A stretch of DNA of 64,000 bases from Pipra filicauda. Lineage: Eukaryota > Chordata > Aves > Passeriformes > Pipridae. The position numbers were made by a program, and so were the translations under genes. How positions within the stretch are numbered: position 1 is the first letter of the stretch; every line of letters starts with the position of its first letter. Below are positions 36,601 to 49,965 of this stretch, one piece after another. Below the pieces are notes generated by a model. It saw nothing but the letters and a program-made list of their open reading frames with translations, was not told where the DNA came from and did not search any database. Location: the NCBI RefSeq assembly GCF_003945595.2, contig NW_024104553.1:434001-498000 (forward strand), written 5' to 3'.

Positions 36601-38939
36601 GATGAATGCTGCCCCCAAATGCACTCTTCACCTACTGCCTGTCAGAAGGCAAGGTGTACAGTTCTGCCCTGGGGATTGGAGGGAGAGTACTGGACTACAC
36701 AAGTGCCTACTGCATCCACATGGCAATATAGGCTGCCCTCATGGAAACCACAGTTCTCACTTGCTTTCTATATCAGCTAAATAGACTTCTGTTCACAACA
36801 CATGTAAGTCTCTCTCTTAAAGAAATGAAACCAAACAAAAAAATCCCACAAAAGCCCAGAATCTCCACAAGAATTTTCTGGCCATCCTACCATGTTCCCA
36901 TTGCGACAGTGATGTTCCCTTAAAGATGATTCCTATACAACTCACAATAATCACATAAGAGTAGGGGCTTTTAGAGAAATAACAGGCTGATTACAAAGCA
37001 TGTTTTTGTGGTTAATTTGTATTCCATGTGGCATTTTTTTCCCCAGTCTTTGCCAAATGGGAGCTAGATATTTTCCTGGAACTACAGGAGAACTACAGGA
37101 GCAGGGTCAGGACTGTACCTGCTGTATTGTGGTGCCTAAATAAGACTGCAAGACTATTTACTATGTCAGAAAGAAGTCTGATGAAATGACTGCCCAGGGA
37201 GAGAAAGTACTAGAGGGCTTCTTAATAGGACAGGATGTTCCAGTGACTGGTATAAAGCCCTGAGGTCACTCGATGTTTTTTAAAAGGGTCTCAGGTACTT
37301 TGATACTCTGAGGCAGCATGGGGGGAGAACAAAACAAAGTTCTCAGGAGGTTGAATAACTGACTCTTACTTGAAAACTTTTGACTATCAAGATAGCATAA
37401 GGTACTTGGCAAATTTTAAATCAACATCCACTTAAAATAAGGCACTTCACAAAGCGTTGATTTAGCAAACTCTAGCCCATCCAACTTGAAGTTACCCAGA
37501 TTTCTAGAAGAGGAAGTTAGGAGAAGAAGGAGAAAGAGTGAGAGAAAAGAAAGGGACAGACAAAGTCACCACATGAATCCAGTGTCGTCTCAGCTGCTAT
37601 AAGAGCCAAGATGGTGGCCAGTGACCACGTGTACTCTTATGCTATGGCTTTTATCTGCTCTGGTCTCCTGGAGCCCTTCCCCTCCAGGCATTTCACAAAT
37701 CAACCAAACAAGCACACCAGGCATCCCTAGAGCTACATCTCTGGGTGAGCTGGGTGGGGGCAAGAGGCTGTCAGCAGACATAAGATAATCTGTGCAAACT
37801 TTGTTTTTTGACAGTTCTTCATTTTTCAAGGATATCTTCATACTGGGAACTCTTTCAGAGTGTCTTTTGTAAGCTATTGCACTGACACTGATGACCTGGA
37901 AACTATTTTCATTTTAGAAAAAAATCTACCTCATATTTCCACAGTAGACAGGTGAGGTTTTCAGAGAGAACTTGTGTGAGCTGTCATTTAAAATTTCTCA
38001 GCTTTCAGTTGCTCTTAAAAAAAAAAAATTCTATAATATTTTAGGAATGGTGTATTAAAAGAACACAGTATTGGAAGGTGGCATTATTAATCTGGAAATG
38101 GTCTGGGATGTACTGTGTGGGAGCATACCTCTGCTTGGCTCACATTACTGGTTATTACTGGTTACAGCACGGTGTCCACAAGCAGAAATGCAGTGATAAA
38201 AGGTGCAAGAGTCCTTTTACACCAGGACAGTTGATTTTGCCTCCCAAGGTGGAAGGACATATATAACCCTGGACATACTTTTGGGCCTGATAACCTTATC
38301 CACCCTTCAAGGATGTCCCACATGAATTACACTCCACAGGCAAAGCAAAGAACTTTGACCTGCAACAAGGTTTGGTAGCCAAAGCCTGGGTACATCAGTG
38401 GAAAGGGCATTGGTAGGTTTAGAATAAAACCTGTTGCCTGTAGAGCATAAAGTTCAATAGAAGGCAGCTCTCTAATAGAATCTTTCCCAGCCTGATGCTC
38501 TCGTTTAATGCACAGTCATCTCTGAGCTATTTGCATTACACCACTTCCTGAACAACTTGCCATTGTCTGTACATGAGTTCTCTGCTTACAGGCCCTCTTT
38601 GCTTACAGCATCATATTTCAGATATTCTTTGAGCATGGCTTCCTCTTTTTTGTATCATTAAAGAAAGAGAAGTTTCTTTGCCCACCTCTTCTCCTTAAAC
38701 TTCTGTATTGCTTCCTTTTATGCTGCACACATTCAGAGGGTAATAAATTCAGTCGTTTTTGGTCTAAATGTAATTCCTTAGTAATTGCCATGTATTTATT
38801 TTTTTATTGGTAGCAATATCTTAACCTTAAGAATGCAAGATCTGAACTCTTTGATTAGTGTGCAAAGGCTTACTTAGTAAAACTAAAATGCATTTGAGAA
38901 GGTTTAAATTAGATGGTTGCAGAGAACTCTCTTTTTGTC
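30666..38939. other. Intergenic, no gene or known repeat recognised
   Basis: About 8.3 kb of ordinary AT-rich DNA. All open frames are short, overlap each other on both strands and lack family similarity. Old repeats may be present but are too diverged for me to name by eye. Confidence 0.5.
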
Positions 38940-39950
38940 ATGGAATCATAGAATCATACATAGAATGGTTTTTGTTGGAAGGGACTTTTAAGATCATCTA
39001 GTTCCAATCCCTCTGCCATGGGCAGGGACACCTTCCACTAGACCAGATCACTCAAAGCCCCATCCAGCCTGGCCTTGAACTCTTCCAGGGAAAGGGCACC
39101 CACAGCTGCTCTGGGTAACCTGTGCCAGTGCCTTCACAGTAAAGTGTTTCTTCCTAAGTATTTCTTCCTATCATCTAATCTAAACCTACTTTCAGTTTAA
39201 AGCCATTCCCCCTGGTCACTCTATGCCCCTTTTTAAAAGTCCCTTTCCAGCTCTCTTTCAGGCCTCCTTCAATAACTGGAATGCTGCTAGAAGGTCTTTC
39301 TGAAGCCTTCTCTTCTCCAAGCTTGACAACTCCAATTCTCTCAGCCTCTCTTCACAAGAGAGGTTCTCCAGCCCTCTGATCATCTTTGTGGCCTCCTTCA
39401 TACTCACTTGAACAGGTCCATGCCCCTTATGCTGGAGGTCTGAGAACTGGATACAGTACTTCAGGTGGGGTCTCATGAGAGCACATAAAAGGAGCAGAAT
39501 CACCTCCCTTGACCCTCTGGCCATGTTGATTTTGATGCAGCCTAGGATGTGGTTGGTTTTCTGGGCCCAGCTCATAGTGCTGGGTAATGTCCAAACTCAC
39601 CAACTAATATGCTCAGGTCTTCCTCCTCAGGGCTTCTCTTAATCCTGTATTTGAGCTTGGAATTGCCCTGACCCAGGTGCAGGACCTTGCACTTCACCTT
39701 GTTGAACCCCATGGTGTTTGCACAGGCCCACCTTTCAAGCCTGCCCTCTGGATGGCATCCTTTCTCTCCAGCATGTTGACCACACCTCAGAGCTTGGTGT
39801 CACCATCAAATTTGCTGAGGGTGCACTCAAACCCACTTGTCCTCATTGCTGACAAAGGTGTTTAACAGTCCCAGTTCCAATACCAGCCCCTGAGGAACTT
39901 CTCTGGACTGCCTCAACTTCTCAAATATTATGGATGGTGACTAAAACACT
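38940..39950 (-). mobile_element. CR1 LINE copy, minus strand
   Basis: The 3' end is at the left (repeated GAATCATAGAATC-type octamers, then GTTGGAAGGGAC). The reverse-transcriptase C-terminus runs at 39258-39575 (MSWAQKTNHILGCIKINMAR; LRELELSSLEKRRLQ) and diverged reverse-transcriptase sequence continues to about 39950. 5'-truncated and inactive. Confidence 0.9.
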
Positions 39951-42900
39951 TCATCCGTCAGTTCCCTCAGTCCCACCAGGTTCCTTTGATGACCTTGAAC
40001 CCGACCCTCTCATAAAGAAAGAAGTTCTTCATTCTCCCAGTCCTTGACTTTTTCCTCTGTGACTTGGGTGGTGTGGGTCGAGCTGTGAGGAGGTGTAGAG
40101 CATGGACAGTGGGATGGAACCCTCCTCTTTGGGAAGATTTAGAGCATCTGAATGATGCCTTGAAAAGTACATCTGGAATGACACTGTTGAACGATATTGA
40201 AAGGCAAAGGGTATTTTTTATTTCAGCCTTGTCAATAAGCAGCGTCTTCAACAAAATTTGTGACCTTCCCATTCTCTTCCATTGTATAGTAACTGATGGA
40301 ATGGTCTCCTACTGATGTAGTTTCCTGATTCAAACTGAGCATGGCCCTGTGAACACTATTGTTGTAATTTTCCCATCCCTTTTGCAGTTTTCTTTCTCAT
40401 ATTTTGATCTGTCCACATTGAGAGAACTAAACCTTCAAAACTCACTCTGACCCACATGCACATGCAGCACACAGTATCTTTTTTTTGGTAATCACACTGA
40501 GCAAACTTAAAGAGAAACGCTGTGTAATTTTCATCTCCATTCTCATCTCCATTTTATAATCAGATCATTAAAATGAGAAAAGTAAAACACCTCAGAATAA
40601 AAATGACAGTCACAAAAGAAGGTCTTTAAATATTAGCACCTTTAAAATTATTGTTTGATAAAATATCTTATTGACTTTTGATTACAGGTGCCTTTTACAA
40701 AGTTCAGCTATTAGATCTTAATCTTTTACTGCGCACTACCAGGAAGATAAAACACAGTTATTGCTAGCGTAATTTGGCTTCTATACCCTTAGTAAAAGTG
40801 TCTATTCCTTGGTTGCCAAATGCTATCAAAAGGGATATGATTTTATTTACAAGTCAATAAAGTCCCTTCCCATTTTCATGGTAATAGACCTAAAAGAAGT
40901 TATTTTTACTCACTAGGACCTCTTAAAATGTCAGTGTTAAGGTACATATTTAGGTTACTGAAATTCATAGAGCTGTTTTTTTGCAAATCATGTCAATTCA
41001 GCCCCTACCTCTTTGCTCCCTGGTAGTGGTTTCTGCAGAGGGACAAGCAGGATCTTGCAAGTCCTATGTGCTGAGCTCTCTGGGACTGTCACTTGCCCCA
41101 TGACAAAGAATGGGGACAGCACTACCAGTGGGACTCTGTGTGTCTGTCCATGCACAATGTTCTATGTATAGTTTCTGCTGCAGGAAGGAATGCTTCTGGT
41201 TGCATCCTTCCTTTTATTGCTGCCTCTGGCTGTGCCCAGGAAGCCATAAAGTATGAAATGTGAGAAATAGCCCTATGTTGCTCATAAACACTTACACCTG
41301 CTTTTCAAGAGGAGTGCTTAATCAAGGGAATGACAATATAAAAACTCTTCCAGCTGTCTTGGGTCATAAATGAGCCTTTTAGCAAGGGTAAAGTGGGGCA
41401 TATGGAGAATTGCTGTGGTTTTCACTGGCTGAGAAACTGGCTGCGAAACTGGCTGCAATGATGGTTCTTAGACAACTCCATCTCATTAGTAAGGTAGGTC
41501 TAAAAAGACACTTATTTCCTGGAACAGAATAGGACCACAACCCCAGTGATGTTACTGATGATAAAATGATAAATCTGGACTCTTCTGGTGCTTAGTTTTA
41601 AAGCATTGCCCTGACCATCTTGACAGAAGAGAGAGCAGAAGTGCCTCCAGAGTCATGCCTTTCCTGTAGCTTGTTCTCGAAGGGTGCCTACCTTTCTCTC
41701 CCTGGAGAGAGCATAGAAGTAGAAACCAACCTCCTGACTCTAATCTTGAGCACCTCTAGCTTTCACACTGCCTTTGGAAGTCAGGCTGGTGAGGTGTGAA
41801 TGACATAGAGATATTAATTTATACATTCATGGTGTAAACCATGTGCTAGGATGCATGGAGACCACATCCCAGACAAGTGTGGAAGAGGATGAATAGGAGT
41901 TGTTCAGACCAGAGATGAGCATGGAGACAGAGAGAGGAGATGCAGACCTTCAGTTCAGCAAGCAACTGTGGGCCATTGTTCTGCACTAATTTATCTGGAA
42001 AACTCGTTGGGGGTGTTTCAGTTCATGTGGGCGCTGCTCTGTTTGGGCAGTCAGGAAGAAACACTGCTTTGCCAGAGCCTCAGACTGCATGCGGCTGGAT
42101 GAACATCAGCATCAGGGAAGAAGAAACTGCTGCCATTAGCAACTAAATGGTTTTTCATCTATAGATGACAAACTTGCTGCTTCTGACAGCAGTGACCATG
42201 CCAACACATTGCTGGCAAGTTACACATGGGCAGATTTAGCACTGGGGACACATGCTGTTTCACAGAGAAGGGCATCTTTACGTTCCAGGAGAATGGTAGC
42301 ATGCTTGCATGAGTCTGTGTGGGGCTTTACTCAGTTTTTTGGGGGACTTTCCTGCATGAGCAAGCCCCAAGGTTTCATTTGGGCTGTTAGCAACTCAGAT
42401 GCTATTGGAAGTGCAGAAGCAGAAGTGGGTATTAACACTGTGCCTGCAGCAAGCTGTGGAAAGAGGAAATGGCCGTAAATAAAAACATCAGAATCTGGCC
42501 CAAAGAGACTTCCATGTAGCCAGCAGGCTGACAACAGTGAAGTCCAGGAGGGACAGCAGTAGTTAGTTTGACTCATTGGTTATGGCAGGCAGCTGATCTA
42601 AATTCATTTGCAGTGCAAAGCCCCGGGCAAAGGAAGTGTGAGGCCTGTGAATGTTTGCTAGAAAAATAAACAGCATCATTTAGAGTTAAGAAAGTGCATG
42701 GAGTGTGCTGAGTTTGGGGCTGTTGGCACTGAGAGCAATTTGCGGAACAGGGAGGACCTTCTGCCTCCAGGTCCTCAAACTGCGACACAGATAGTGACAA
42801 CTGCTCTAGGTCTACTCCCTGAAATGGTTCATCTTGCTGTGCAAGGAGGTCCTGATTCTGCAACGGGCTCTGGACAGGGACTGCAGCATACCTATATGAG

Positions 42901-45900
42901 GCAACTTACAGGATTGGGATTCTATCCTGAGTTTAATCCTAAAGCATGTATCTAGTTTGGTCATGTGCCTTTACATACTGTTTGTGCCTGAGCAGAAAAC
43001 ACTCACGTGGTCTTGTCAGGGAAAAAGTTTCTTTGAGCCCATTCTGCAGTGACACTGAACACTTTGCACTGGCCATGGTGTTAGAGTCTGGTTTTTTCTT
43101 TAATGATTCTGTGAACACTCCAAAGAGAAGAAGCCAAAGCATGGGTCGAAAATCTTGTTGCAGAGGAATAGCTGTATTTCTTAGTGCTTACACTGAATCA
43201 GTCAGTCCCTGTGGCAATACAAAGAACTCTCTTATAGTCTGTATTTGGGCTGATAGCTGTAGTTCACAGAAAACAAATCAGCAAGGTCTTTTCCAAAAGC
43301 TGCTAAGAACAAAGCCTGTTTAATAGGAAGCTCTGGGTAATGGACTTTCAAGGAGGAAGTTGATTTTAAATGTGCAGAGCCACTCTTGCCCAGGAGAGAC
43401 CCCAGATGGTCCCAGTGCATGCAACCACCATGTACTGTCACTTCAGTAGGATAGAGAACGCTAGGTATCTGGTGAATATGCTCTAAGATAAAGTCACGTG
43501 CATACCTCAAAGGGGGAGAGGCCAACTCACTTCTTCTTTTCTTAGTTACCTTTCTGTGAAATGTCAGTCTTCTCCTCCAGGCTTCAGCCCAGCAGCCTAT
43601 GCAAGATCAGGCTGGAAAAGAGATAGGGTACTTCCATGCAGTCTGTCCTTTACTGGGATTTTGCTGTGTCAGAGCCTGAAGATCCAGATTCCCTCATTGC
43701 TGGCAGTTGTGCAGGGAGTGAGCAGTCTCATAGTTGGTGCTGCTGCAGTTCCTGCCCATTGCGATAATGTTGTGTTTGCTCTCTGAAGTAGCAAACAGTT
43801 CCTGACCCAGGGTCTTAGGTTCCCACAATAGCATGATAAACACAGCTTCTGTGGTTTTTTGCAGCCTTTTTCACAGGCCATCTGGTAAGCCTGGCAGTTG
43901 TTTTGCCCATGGGTGGAGAGCAGACGTTCAGCAGACTTCACTTTAAAGGTGACTTGCAAAAAGCACACACTGCAACAAAGGGTAATGAGAGCATCTGCTA
44001 GTGAATATTTGGCTTGGAAAAATAAAACAAGCAAAGCAACAACAGAAAGAACAATAAATCCAAAAGAAGAAAAGACTTCAAAAGGTTCTTTGTTTTTAGA
44101 TTCTGTTGCAAAGCACTAATGAACTTCTTACTACCAAGATAGACTGCAAATAGGTGACAGATTGCTAAGCAAACAGCAGAGAATTCATATGGCACTGAAC
44201 TAAGTCATCTACCATTATTTTGTCCATTGCTAGGAGGGGACTAGGACAGCCCAAATGCCAGGCCCTGCAAAGGGCATGCCTGCAGAGAGTTACATCTCTT
44301 TTGTAGCTTCCTGACTGTGGTTGCTTAGCAAAAGGGAGCGGTGGCAACAATTTATGTCATTGACTGGAAGCCTGGGATCCATGTGCGCAGCACCTCCTCC
44401 TGTCATCGGTGGATGAATTTCAAGCAGTTCAAGTTGATGGATGTGGGAAACAGCAAGCTGTACTATGAGGCTGGAAAAGCAAGACAGGCTGCTGGAGATG
44501 TGGATGAACTGAGGTTTATTGCCAAGAAACAGATTTAGTTTCAGTGTTAGGACTTTTGCTCACCTCGAGCAGGTCTCTGCTGTTCATGTTCCCAATGGTC
44601 TGAGGTCAAGGCAGCTTTGCTGGAGGATTGCGCTTGCTGACCCATGGATACACAGGGCTGTGAAGCTGGGGATGTCCTGGGATGGTTATTACTTTTGGGA
44701 ATGAGGGCAGGAGGGAGAGAAATGATTTTTTTGTGTGACATAGGCAGCTGATGCCGAGCAGGTTGAGAGGCACCACTTTTTTTTCTTTGCTCAGCCTGTC
44801 TGCAACGACTTCTTGAATCCCAGATTGCACAACATCTTGTACCAGCCCCTGGGATGGGGGACTCCAGCCAAAATTATGCTACTAGTCAGAAAGAATGTGC
44901 TGCAGGGAAAAAGTGGAGTGTCCTGTGAATAATGAGCTGTACCATGCTCTGTCACTAGTTTTGATATTGTGAACTCTGCTCCTTGTGGCACACAAAGTAA
45001 TAAATGAAACAGTGCAAGTCAACAGTTCCAGGCACTCGCCCATCACTGTTATTATTACATTTTTAACATTTGCTATCTGTTTTTTTGGCCAAGGCCAACC
45101 TAATACTTAATTCTCAGTCATGAGCCTGATAGATGAAAAAAAGGTGGAGCAAACCTGTGATGGAACACTTCAGGATGCTTCTGGAATTGTGTAAAGCTTT
45201 TTATTTTTTGTTTAAAGGGATTGTAGGAATGTCCAAAACATTATGGTATGTTTAAGGGAAGGGCCAGAGACAGGGAAAGGAGATATCAAAGTGATTTAGG
45301 AGAATGGGTAGGAGAGGGGATAAAAGTGTTTAACTGCAAGTGGGTACTGATGAATGTGCTTTTCTGTCTGAACCCTATGTCTGCACTTCGGCCTGTCCTG
45401 TGCTCATATTAAACATGCTTTATAGTTTTTGTTCTCTCTCTGTCTTAGTGCATGTGAATATATGTATGTTTCACTGGTGAACTTCAAACTCAACTAGTTG
45501 GTGATTAGTAAGTGAAACACATATCTGTATATGGAATCTGGATGGAGTAAGTGTCTGGGAGTGGAGGTTTCTGCTGATGCATCTGTTGCCTGTAGAAGAG
45601 GAAGATGAGGAATGGTGTATGTCAAATGGTGACCTTCAGTCCTGATCTACCGGTGCAGAAGAGCAGAACAGGTGGGGCTGCTCATGGTGTTTATGTGAAT
45701 ACTGCTGGTGGTTTTGTGGGGGCCACTAAAGGCACTTTTCTTTGTTTGTGTTGTTCTGTGTGGCCAGTTAGCCCACTGGATTCAACTTCTCCTAACATGA
45801 TGCTTTCTAGAACCATCTTTAGAAAATACTGTTCCTCACCATCAGAATACATTTCAGCCTTGTACCATAATGACTTTCATGGAAGATTTGTTACAAGAAC

Positions 45901-46092
45901 AGCAGATTTCTGCAGAATAGGAAGTTCCAAGTTGGAGTCAGCATCTTGCTGTTGTTATGGGACAAGCTAACAAGAATTATCTGTGTATCCAGATGGACCA
46001 TTTCTTTCCAGTTAAAACTTTGAATGTGACAAGTTAGCTACAAAAAATAGAAAGCCTTCATCCAAAATTCTTGGGAAGTGCAGTATAGCACC
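39951..46092. other. Intergenic, no gene recognised
   Basis: About 6.1 kb. Several 60-125-codon frames occur, for example 42946-43323 (+) and 43669-44034 (-, cysteine-rich), but none resembles a family I know and their boundaries lack splice support. Confidence 0.5.
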
Positions 46093-46607
46093 TGTTATGG
46101 TGAGACTGAAATGGTTAATGATTTACACATTGTAGGAATGCCAGGGGACTTTTGCAGGCTGGGAAGAGGCAGCTGTTCACCCAGCAGGGCCCATCCCCCC
46201 GCCAGTGCTTCTGAGGGTGAGTCCTGAAAAGGCGGGAATAGCCATGTTTGCCATGCCTTTCATGTGAACTCAGTGCATCTAGCCTGGGCTGTCGGAGATG
46301 GAGACATTGTGGCATGGCCCATCAAAGCCCATCCCCTCGCCAGTCCTGAAAGGCAGGAAAAACCCTTTCACCCTGCCCCTCACAGGAACTCTGCGCATGC
46401 CCAGGAGACGTTGGAGGCTCGTGGCATGGCCCTTGACACTATTCCATGGTGAAACTCCCCACCCCGGGGAGGTACAGGGTGTTCTGGAAGTATAGAATAT
46501 AACTCATAACTTCTTTGAGTGTGTGGCTTCCCTCCCCCACCACCAGCAGACCAAGACATTGCTTTTATGACTACTAAGTTCTATTGCTGGATCCAGTGGG
46601 CAGTGAC

Positions 46608-46801
46608 TATATACATTTTTCCACCCTTATCCTTTCTTTCCCTTACTCTTTCTTACCATTATCCTGTCTTTTCCTTTCTCTCCCTTATGCATTTTCCCTA
46701 AAGGTGATATATGTTTTTCCACCCTTATTCTTTCTTTCCCTTACTCTCCCTTACCCTTACCCTGTCTTTCCCTTTCTCTTCCCTATGCATTTTCCCTAAA
46801 G
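46608..46801. repeat. Tandem duplication, 98-bp unit, two copies
   Basis: The unit starting ATATACATTTTTCCACCC at 46609 repeats from 46708 (ATATATGTTTTTCCACCC). Both copies end in GCATTTTCCCTAAAG, at 46703 and 46801. Very pyrimidine-rich. It lies inside the LTR-like unit, where enhancer-type duplications are common. Confidence 0.85.
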
Positions 46802-46844
46802 ATTATCTTTATGCCATATTGCTGTAGATGATAGATATAATGGT

Positions 46845-47171
46845 GGGGCCCCCTGGTGGTCTAGTGGTTAGGATGCGGCACTCTCACCGCCGCGGCCCGG
46901 GATTCGATTCCCGGTCAGGGGACTTCCCCGGGCAGATGGAGCTCATCAGCCCTGTAAGGCCATCCATCTAAGAGAAGGCCACTCTAAACAAACCTACGTC
47001 CTGAGGACCTCGTGCCACTGTCCAAGCTTGCTTGGCCCCGGCAGATGAACCTTAGGATTAAAGGGTGGGCTCAGTTCAGTGCACACTGTGTCTCACCTAA
47101 AAAATCCACTGCGCAGGTTGGAAGGGTAATGACCTTTCCCAAATCTTCATTCGCGAAGACTGGCCATGATG
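46845..47171 (+). mobile_element. SINE with tRNA-Glu(CTC) head and RTE-like tail, copy 1
   Basis: The head (46850-46922) is nearly a tRNA-Glu: CCCTGGTGGTCTAGTGGTTA (A-box region), anticodon loop ACTCTCACC, and B-box region GATTCGATTCCCGG. A body of about 250 bp follows with no resemblance to CR1. It ends in a hairpin-like TCTTCATTCGCGAAGA, then CTGGCCATGATG. Neither poly(A) nor the CR1 octamer is present; an ATG-type simple tail is typical of RTE-mobilised SINEs. Perfect 12-bp flanking duplications define its ends. Confidence 0.85.
46850..46922 (+). pseudogene. tRNA-Glu(CTC)-derived head of SINE copy 1
   Basis: It folds as a cloverleaf with a 7-bp acceptor stem (CCCCTGG/TCAGGGG) and a CTC anticodon. 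An extra A makes the T-loop eight bases, and the total is 73 and not 72. It is part of the SINE and not a working tRNA gene, but it supplies the pol III promoter. Confidence 0.8.
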
Positions 47172-47356
47172 AGATATAATGGTAACATCCAAAATGGCAA
47201 CATACCTGTTTACCTTTGAAAAAAATTGTTCTAAAATAAACCCTACATATATATGTTTTCAAACACCAATTATTCAGTGTTATTATTTCACTCTAATCCA
47301 CCTCAAGGGATTTATTAATAAGAATCTGGGTTACCCTCCCCTTTCTGGGGTGGATT

Positions 47357-49965
47357 GCAACAACACTGTATCTTCCCAACCCGTAAATGCATGCTCATAT
47401 TCACGTTCTGTGCATGCTTTATAGCTGGTGTTTGATGCTGCACGTCTCAGGAAGGCAATGCTTTGCATTACCAACAGTAAAATAAGTGGCCCAGATATGT
47501 TCTTTCTTGTAATATAATTGTAAATGGATTTTGCTTTTAAAACACTATGACATTGATTTCCTACAAAGTGACAGTCTTGTCTCATTACTTTGATTCTTTT
47601 GTTGTCTGATGGATTTTAATAGCAAAGATCTGAAATTTGATGATTAACGTCCACCCCCAAAAGAAAAAAAGAAGTTCAGAGCTGTGTCACAGCAGCAGCT
47701 TCAAAAAGAAGCAGCAAGCAGTTTGGGAAGAAACTCACACTATTGGTAGTCTGATGGCAGGGAGTCTCAAACAAAAGAAAAACTTTGAAGAACGATAGAT
47801 AGGGGAGAGAAATATTTGATGGGAGAGGCTTTATCATCAAACAGGCAGGCACAATGTTCCTATCAAGAAAGAGCAGAACTATCTATATGTCCAAATATCT
47901 TTTGCTCTGACTTATCCCCTGCCTGTGTTGTGGTATTACTTCCCTGAAAGCATTCTTTCTCATATTTGGGTCTTCACTGATTTTATGTGCCACAGTGTTA
48001 GATTGCCTGGGATGTATTTGGCTTATGAACTTAGATGCTGCATCAGAATTCCGGGATGGAGTACAAGTCCCATGGGAGAAAGAAGATGTGAATATAGCGC
48101 ATGTACAGAACATTCCAGAGGAATATTAGGAGGAGGAAGAAAAGCCTTTGCAGTGGACAGAGACAGTGGGTTGAGGTTAGCCCAGTGTGTTTTAACTTTC
48201 CTTTATTACCCTAGCTATCTGGGATCTCTGGGCCCACCTCCCTAAAACTGGCAGGTAGGAAAACAAATTATCACTGTAAGTCTTTCAGGATGCAAGCTGT
48301 ATTGTTCCATCAAAGTGATGACGGCTACTATAACAAGCCACATTAGCCCCAGATTGATCCTCCCATTCACAGCATGAAAGATCAGTGCCATTTGCAGCAT
48401 TGAAGGTCTATCCTCTCCGGGGTTCCTGCTCACTGGCTGGGCCTATCACAGCCTACAAATACTCTGTATTGCCCATAAATCCAAGTCTTAATCTACTTGA
48501 GAAATGCTTCATGTGGCTGGTGAGTCAACACTGGACTGGTGTCACTAGTTCTCCAATGAGCCTATGAATCAGGCAGTGGGAGTGATGATGATGGGGGATA
48601 GAAGGGTGCAGCTTTGCTGAGGAGAGGTACAGACAAGAGAGAGAAAATCATGACCTGCTGCATGGTTGGGTTCTCTGGGAAAGCTCAGAGCATCAGGAAT
48701 TGAGGGCTCAACGCTGCCTTGTCTGAATACTTTAAAATGACATCTCCTATGAAGGTTCTGGGCTCACACCAAATGCTATTGAAGTATTTTGCTTAACTGG
48801 GTTCCAGAATAAGAAAGGTTATGTGCAGGAGAACAGGAGTGTATGGAAAATTTATAGTTAAATGAAAAGCCGGCATACAGAGTTTTGTCTGACTGGTTTC
48901 TGAGACCCAGAAAACCACACAATGCCCTTAGGCTGTGCCTGCCTTTATTTAAGTGGGAAATATTTTGGGATGCCTAGAAGAGAGCAAGCTCATATGAAAG
49001 CAAATGAAAAATGTGAGGCCTGAAGAAGTGCCCTTAACTTCAAGTTGGAGGAGACCCAAAATTGGTGCAAAGGCTATTGTGAGGCATACTGGAGCAATCT
49101 TGGTCCCATGCACTGAGTGAGTCATCTGGGGCTTCTTTACCGCTGTGCTTTTTCAGGTAGACTCCCCCCAGCCTCTGCTCCCCTCACCCTGTGACTTGGC
49201 TCAGAGGAGGTAAAAGGTGACAACTTTTGTTGATTTTGAAGACATTTTGAACAGATCTGGACAAAAGGCTAATTGTGAAAGAAAAGTGAAAGACTTAGGC
49301 TGGAACTGTAAGCATACAGTCAAAAATGGGGTGAATCAGGGAATAGCAACAGCAGTTGAATCTTTTACAGTTTCTTGCTGAGACTGTATACTAACAGGCC
49401 AGCATAAAGTCTGTGTTCCTGTGCCAGTGATGACCAGATTCATATTTACTGGGTTCTTTTGGGTTTTACAACTTGAGACTGCAGCTGGACGGAACTAAAA
49501 GTGAAGCTATTTTCAGAAAACAGACTGATGTTCTTAGCTGATCTTCATGCTTTTAAGATCCTGTGTCTGACCATCTGTCTCCAATTAGTCCCTTCAGCAC
49601 TGCAAACTTCTCTCTTTGAAGTTCTCACACTTCTTTTTTTGCTACATTAATAATGAAAGGAACCTCAAAGCACTCTCAAATTGTCATTCTCCTCACTTGA
49701 AGCAGGATAACTTCACCCCTCTGGGAAGAGATGGGACAACACAAATGAGGTGAATCTTTTCCCTGGACTTCTCTTAAGAACCACTTTTTTATTTTTCTCT
49801 CTATGCTGTACAAAATGGCTGAGACTGTCATGCCAGAGGCCCTGGGCAAGGCATAGAATAAGGATTCAGGAGATCTGGGTTCACTCTCAGCTCTGCAGAA
49901 ATGTCTATTCCCCATTCTCCACATGTGAGAGGCTGGATTCATATCTCACTAGATTGTTTAATTTT
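47357..49965. other. Intergenic, no gene recognised
   Basis: Ordinary AT-rich DNA between two LTR-like units. Nothing further can be supported. Confidence 0.45.

Larger units (their letters stand above)
46833..47183. repeat. 12-bp target-site duplication of the tRNA-Glu SINE, copy 1
   Basis: AGATATAATGGT occurs at 46833-46844 and at 47172-47183, exactly flanking the SINE. This length is usual for target-primed reverse transcription. Confidence 0.9.
46093..47356 (+). mobile_element. Probable LTR of an endogenous retrovirus, split by a SINE
   Basis: Opens TGTTATGGTGAGACTG, close to the start of the solo LTR at 18209. It carries two internal duplications, a hexamer in AAAATAAACC near 47233, and a plausible end GATTGCAACA near 47356 that would give the inverted pair TGTT/AACA. 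A tRNA-Glu SINE (46845-47171) interrupts it. No flanking duplication was found for these ends, so the right edge is tentative. Confidence 0.45.

Noticed and set aside
43669..44034. Cysteine-rich 121-codon minus-strand ORF, considered as another cystatin-like or disintegrin-like exon
   Set aside because: Cysteine spacing fits neither family, and no partner exons or QxVxG/PW motifs are nearby.
44341..44538. ORF with a tubulin-sounding start (YVIDWKPGI)
   Set aside because: Only a few residues are suggestive; the rest does not follow tubulin or any family I know.
46850..46922. A functional tRNA-Glu gene
   Set aside because: The T-loop has an extra base, the sequence continues into a repeat body found again at 50659-50992, and target duplications flank the whole unit. 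It is a SINE head.
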